A DNA stretch of 42,628 bases from the NCBI GenBank assembly GCA_946623875.1, contig CAMORO010000013.1, forward strand, positions 1 through 42,628, in the 5' to 3' direction. Positions 40,782-42,628 of this stretch are shown here, piece after piece. The notes beneath the pieces were generated by a model that searched no databases, was not told the origin of the DNA, and saw only the letters and a list, made by a program, of their open reading frames with translations. The stretch comes from an uncultured Lachnospiraceae bacterium (GTDB taxonomy: Bacteria; Bacillota; Clostridia; Lachnospirales; Lachnospiraceae). How positions within the stretch are numbered: the stretch's first letter is position 1; each line of letters starts with the position of its first letter. Made by a program: the position numbers and the translations under genes.

Positions 40782-42539
40782 ATGCATACATTTATTATAG
40801 GACTGATCATACTTTTTGTGGGCGGCGGTTTTTACGGGCACCTGTGTCAGCGTGTGTTTGGGCCTGACGACAGAGAAACACCTGCATACACCCGGAATGA
40901 CGGTGTTGATTACGTACCTATGCCCAAATGGAAAAATTCCCTTATCAATCTTCTGAACATAGCGGGTACGGGACCGATACTCGGACCCATACAGGGCATA
41001 CTGTTCGGTCCGATAGCATTTGTGACCATTCCCATCGGATGTGTTATCGGCGGAGCGGTGCACGATTATTTCACCGGAATGATATCTGAACGAGAAGGCG
41101 GTATACAGATGCCTGATATGGTAAAGCAGAATACCAATCCCGTAATCCACCGTCTGTACACCGTATCTGTCTGTCTGGTTCTTTTTCTGGTAGGCGTTGT
41201 ATTCATATACACTCCGGGCGATATTTTGGCAACGCAGATTTTCGGTTTTGACGGAACCGCGAATGAAGCATCCACATGGATCATTTACTCCGTGATATTC
41301 TTATATTATCTTATAGCAACTCTGTTCCCGATAGACAAGATCATCGGAAAAGTATATCCGATCTTCGGCGCGGTTCTTCTGCTCTCCGCCATTGGGATTT
41401 TTATATCCCTTTTTTCGGATAAGACAAGGCTTATTGATATATTTGAAACCGACAGTTCCGCCAAGACATTTCTCGAAAGTTTTTTTGCCAACAACTATCC
41501 ATTTTTGATGGTATTTCTCATATTTACCGTGGTGATCCTGACTTACAGATGGTTATCGCGCTTTCTTAAATCGGACAAGATCATAGGCCGGGCATATTTT
41601 TTGTTCGGAATAATTTTGATCGCTTCGGCGATCGGGATCCTTGTAATGCTTTTTATAAGGAACTATACCCTTTTGAATATTTGGGACGGCTGGGAGCTTA
41701 ACGGATTTGACTTCGGGGAATACTTTAAAGCGCAGCATTTTTTCCCGAATTTCTTTGTGACCGTGGCATGCGGGATCCTGTCGGGATTCCATGCAACACA
41801 GACAACTTTGGTTTCAAGAACCATGGAGAAAGAAAAGGAAGGAAAGACAATATTCTATAATATGATGCTTGCCGAGGGTTTTATAGCAATGGTGTGGGCT
41901 GCCGGAACTATGGCCATGATAGGGTTAGGAGCAGATGCATCCGGCATCACCATGGAAATGACCGGCAGCGGATATGCATATTATGCAACTATAGGCGGAA
42001 CACTTAAGAGGATAAACGCTACCAGTGTAGTCGGAATCGTATGCCGGAATATGCTTGGTCCGACAGGCGGACTCGTTGCAATTCTGGGAGTTATTCTTCT
42101 TCCGATAACAAGCGGAGACACTGCAATGAGATCACTTCGTCTGATAATTGCCGATACCTTCCATATTGATCAGGACAAGCCAAAGGATCGTATTTTACTG
42201 GCCTTACCGGTTTTTGCATCTGTCTATGCCGTACTTATCTGGGCTAAAAATGACAGTAACGGATTTAACACCATATGGAGATATTTCGCATGGTCCAATC
42301 AGGCACTGGCGATCTTTGCCCTTTCTTCAATTCTTATATGGCTTATGAGGCACGGAAAGAAGGAATATTTATGGATGCCGCTTATTCCTCTTGCATTTTA
42401 TTCATTTATAACATGTTCTTATATATGCAATGCTAAGATAGGCTTATCGCTGCCTTATGATACTTCCCTGATAATAGGAACAGTATTTGCCCTGCTTGTT
42501 TCGGCAGCAGTGATCTATAAGGGAAGCCGCAAAGGATGA
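40782..42539 (+). CDS. cstA: CstA-family carbon starvation transporter with internal duplication
   Basis: A 585-residue membrane protein of the CstA family, peptide or pyruvate transporters induced on carbon limitation. The ATG at 40782 (MHTFIIGLIILFVGGGFYG) has AGGGGGA 6 nt upstream; the frame opens at 40662 but that start is before the promoter. Family motifs: LLNIAGTGPILGPIQGILFGPIAF, GGAVHDYFTGMIS, ACGILSGFHATQTTLVSRTM, and GGLVAILGVILLPITSGDTAMRSLRL. Length is greater than the roughly 480-residue short CstA proteins because an 80-residue membrane unit around FPIDKIIGKVYPIFG occurs twice in a row (residues about 165-244 and 245-324). Confidence 0.9.
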   Translation: MHTFIIGLIILFVGGGFYGHLCQRVFGPDDRETPAYTRNDGVDYVPMPKWKNSLINLLNIAGTGPILGPIQGILFGPIAFVTIPIGCVIGGAVHDYFTGMISEREGGIQMPDMVKQNTNPVIHRLYTVSVCLVLFLVGVVFIYTPGDILATQIFGFDGTANEASTWIIYSVIFLYYLIATLFPIDKIIGKVYPIFGAVLLLSAIGIFISLFSDKTRLIDIFETDSSAKTFLESFFANNYPFLMVFLIFTVVILTYRWLSRFLKSDKIIGRAYFLFGIILIASAIGILVMLFIRNYTLLNIWDGWELNGFDFGEYFKAQHFFPNFFVTVACGILSGFHATQTTLVSRTMEKEKEGKTIFYNMMLAEGFIAMVWAAGTMAMIGLGADASGITMEMTGSGYAYYATIGGTLKRINATSVVGIVCRNMLGPTGGLVAILGVILLPITSGDTAMRSLRLIIADTFHIDQDKPKDRILLALPVFASVYAVLIWAKNDSNGFNTIWRYFAWSNQALAIFALSSILIWLMRHGKKEYLWMPLIPLAFYSFITCSYICNAKIGLSLPYDTSLIIGTVFALLVSAAVIYKGSRKG

Positions 42540-42561
42540 GCATCATTTTTACGGGGTGATT

Positions 42562-42628
42562 ATGGGATTCGATTAAATTGGTGGTAAAAAACTTCCTGTC
42601 CACTCCGAAAGTATTGATTTTACTGGCA
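42562..42628 (+). pseudogene. possible gene start interrupted by a stop codon at the window edge
   Basis: ATG at 42562 has GGGGTGA just upstream and lies 22 nt after cstA. It reads MGFD, then TAA, then continues in the same frame without another stop as IGGKKLPVHSESIDFTG to the end of the window. Either a nonsense mutation in a small downstream gene, or chance. Confidence 0.2.

Overview
The window looks like a chromosomal segment of a butyrate-forming Lachnospiraceae bacterium (Butyrivibrio/Coprococcus-like). The taxonomic clues are a phosphate butyryltransferase-butyrate kinase operon, a CD1871A-type CXXC peptide, strong AGGAGG-like ribosome binding sites, TTGACA/TATAAT promoters, frequent TTG/GTG starts and many cyclic-di-GMP proteins. 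No prophage, insertion sequence or CRISPR array was seen.

Layout. 1-2094: two tRNA-Ser genes on the minus strand with their own promoter, then an AT-rich stretch holding a lipoprotein, a frameshifted small gene and a remnant of a HlyD-type secretion protein. 2095-4480: a coupled minus-strand set of ispD, a TlpA-like thioredoxin lipoprotein, a CXXC peptide and a polyferredoxin membrane protein. 4629-14087: a run of minus-strand housekeeping genes covering t6A tRNA modification (tsaE, tsaB, tsaD), rimI, rnz, tex and membrane proteins, with a diguanylate cyclase at its end. 14097-18256: small membrane and metalloprotease-like genes, then an ACT regulator-hom-lysC operon. 18512-19543: azlCD on the plus strand, meeting prfB tail to tail, followed by secA and a methyltransferase. 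24599-27087: butyrate operon. 27206-29752: a metal-type ABC transporter and an MccA/CysK-like enzyme.

30153-42539 is the accessory part. It holds a 48-aa membrane peptide, a membrane HD-GYP phosphodiesterase, an ABCG-like two-gene transporter whose ATPase carries its own N-terminal membrane domain, and a minus-strand cluster of HD-GYP, LacI-sensor-GGDEF and a nucleoid-associated protein. It ends with a CstA-type peptide/pyruvate transporter containing an internal 80-residue duplication.

The most interesting points are these. (1) The ispD leader can form two mutually exclusive RNA folds, one of which hides a Shine-Dalgarno-like sequence. (2) One putative operon encodes c-di-GMP breakdown and synthesis proteins that both carry sugar-binding-like modules, together with a nucleoid protein. 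(3) The ABCG-like transporter has an unusual fusion. (4) CstA carries an in-frame tandem duplication. Functions come from recognising family motifs by eye; no searches were run.
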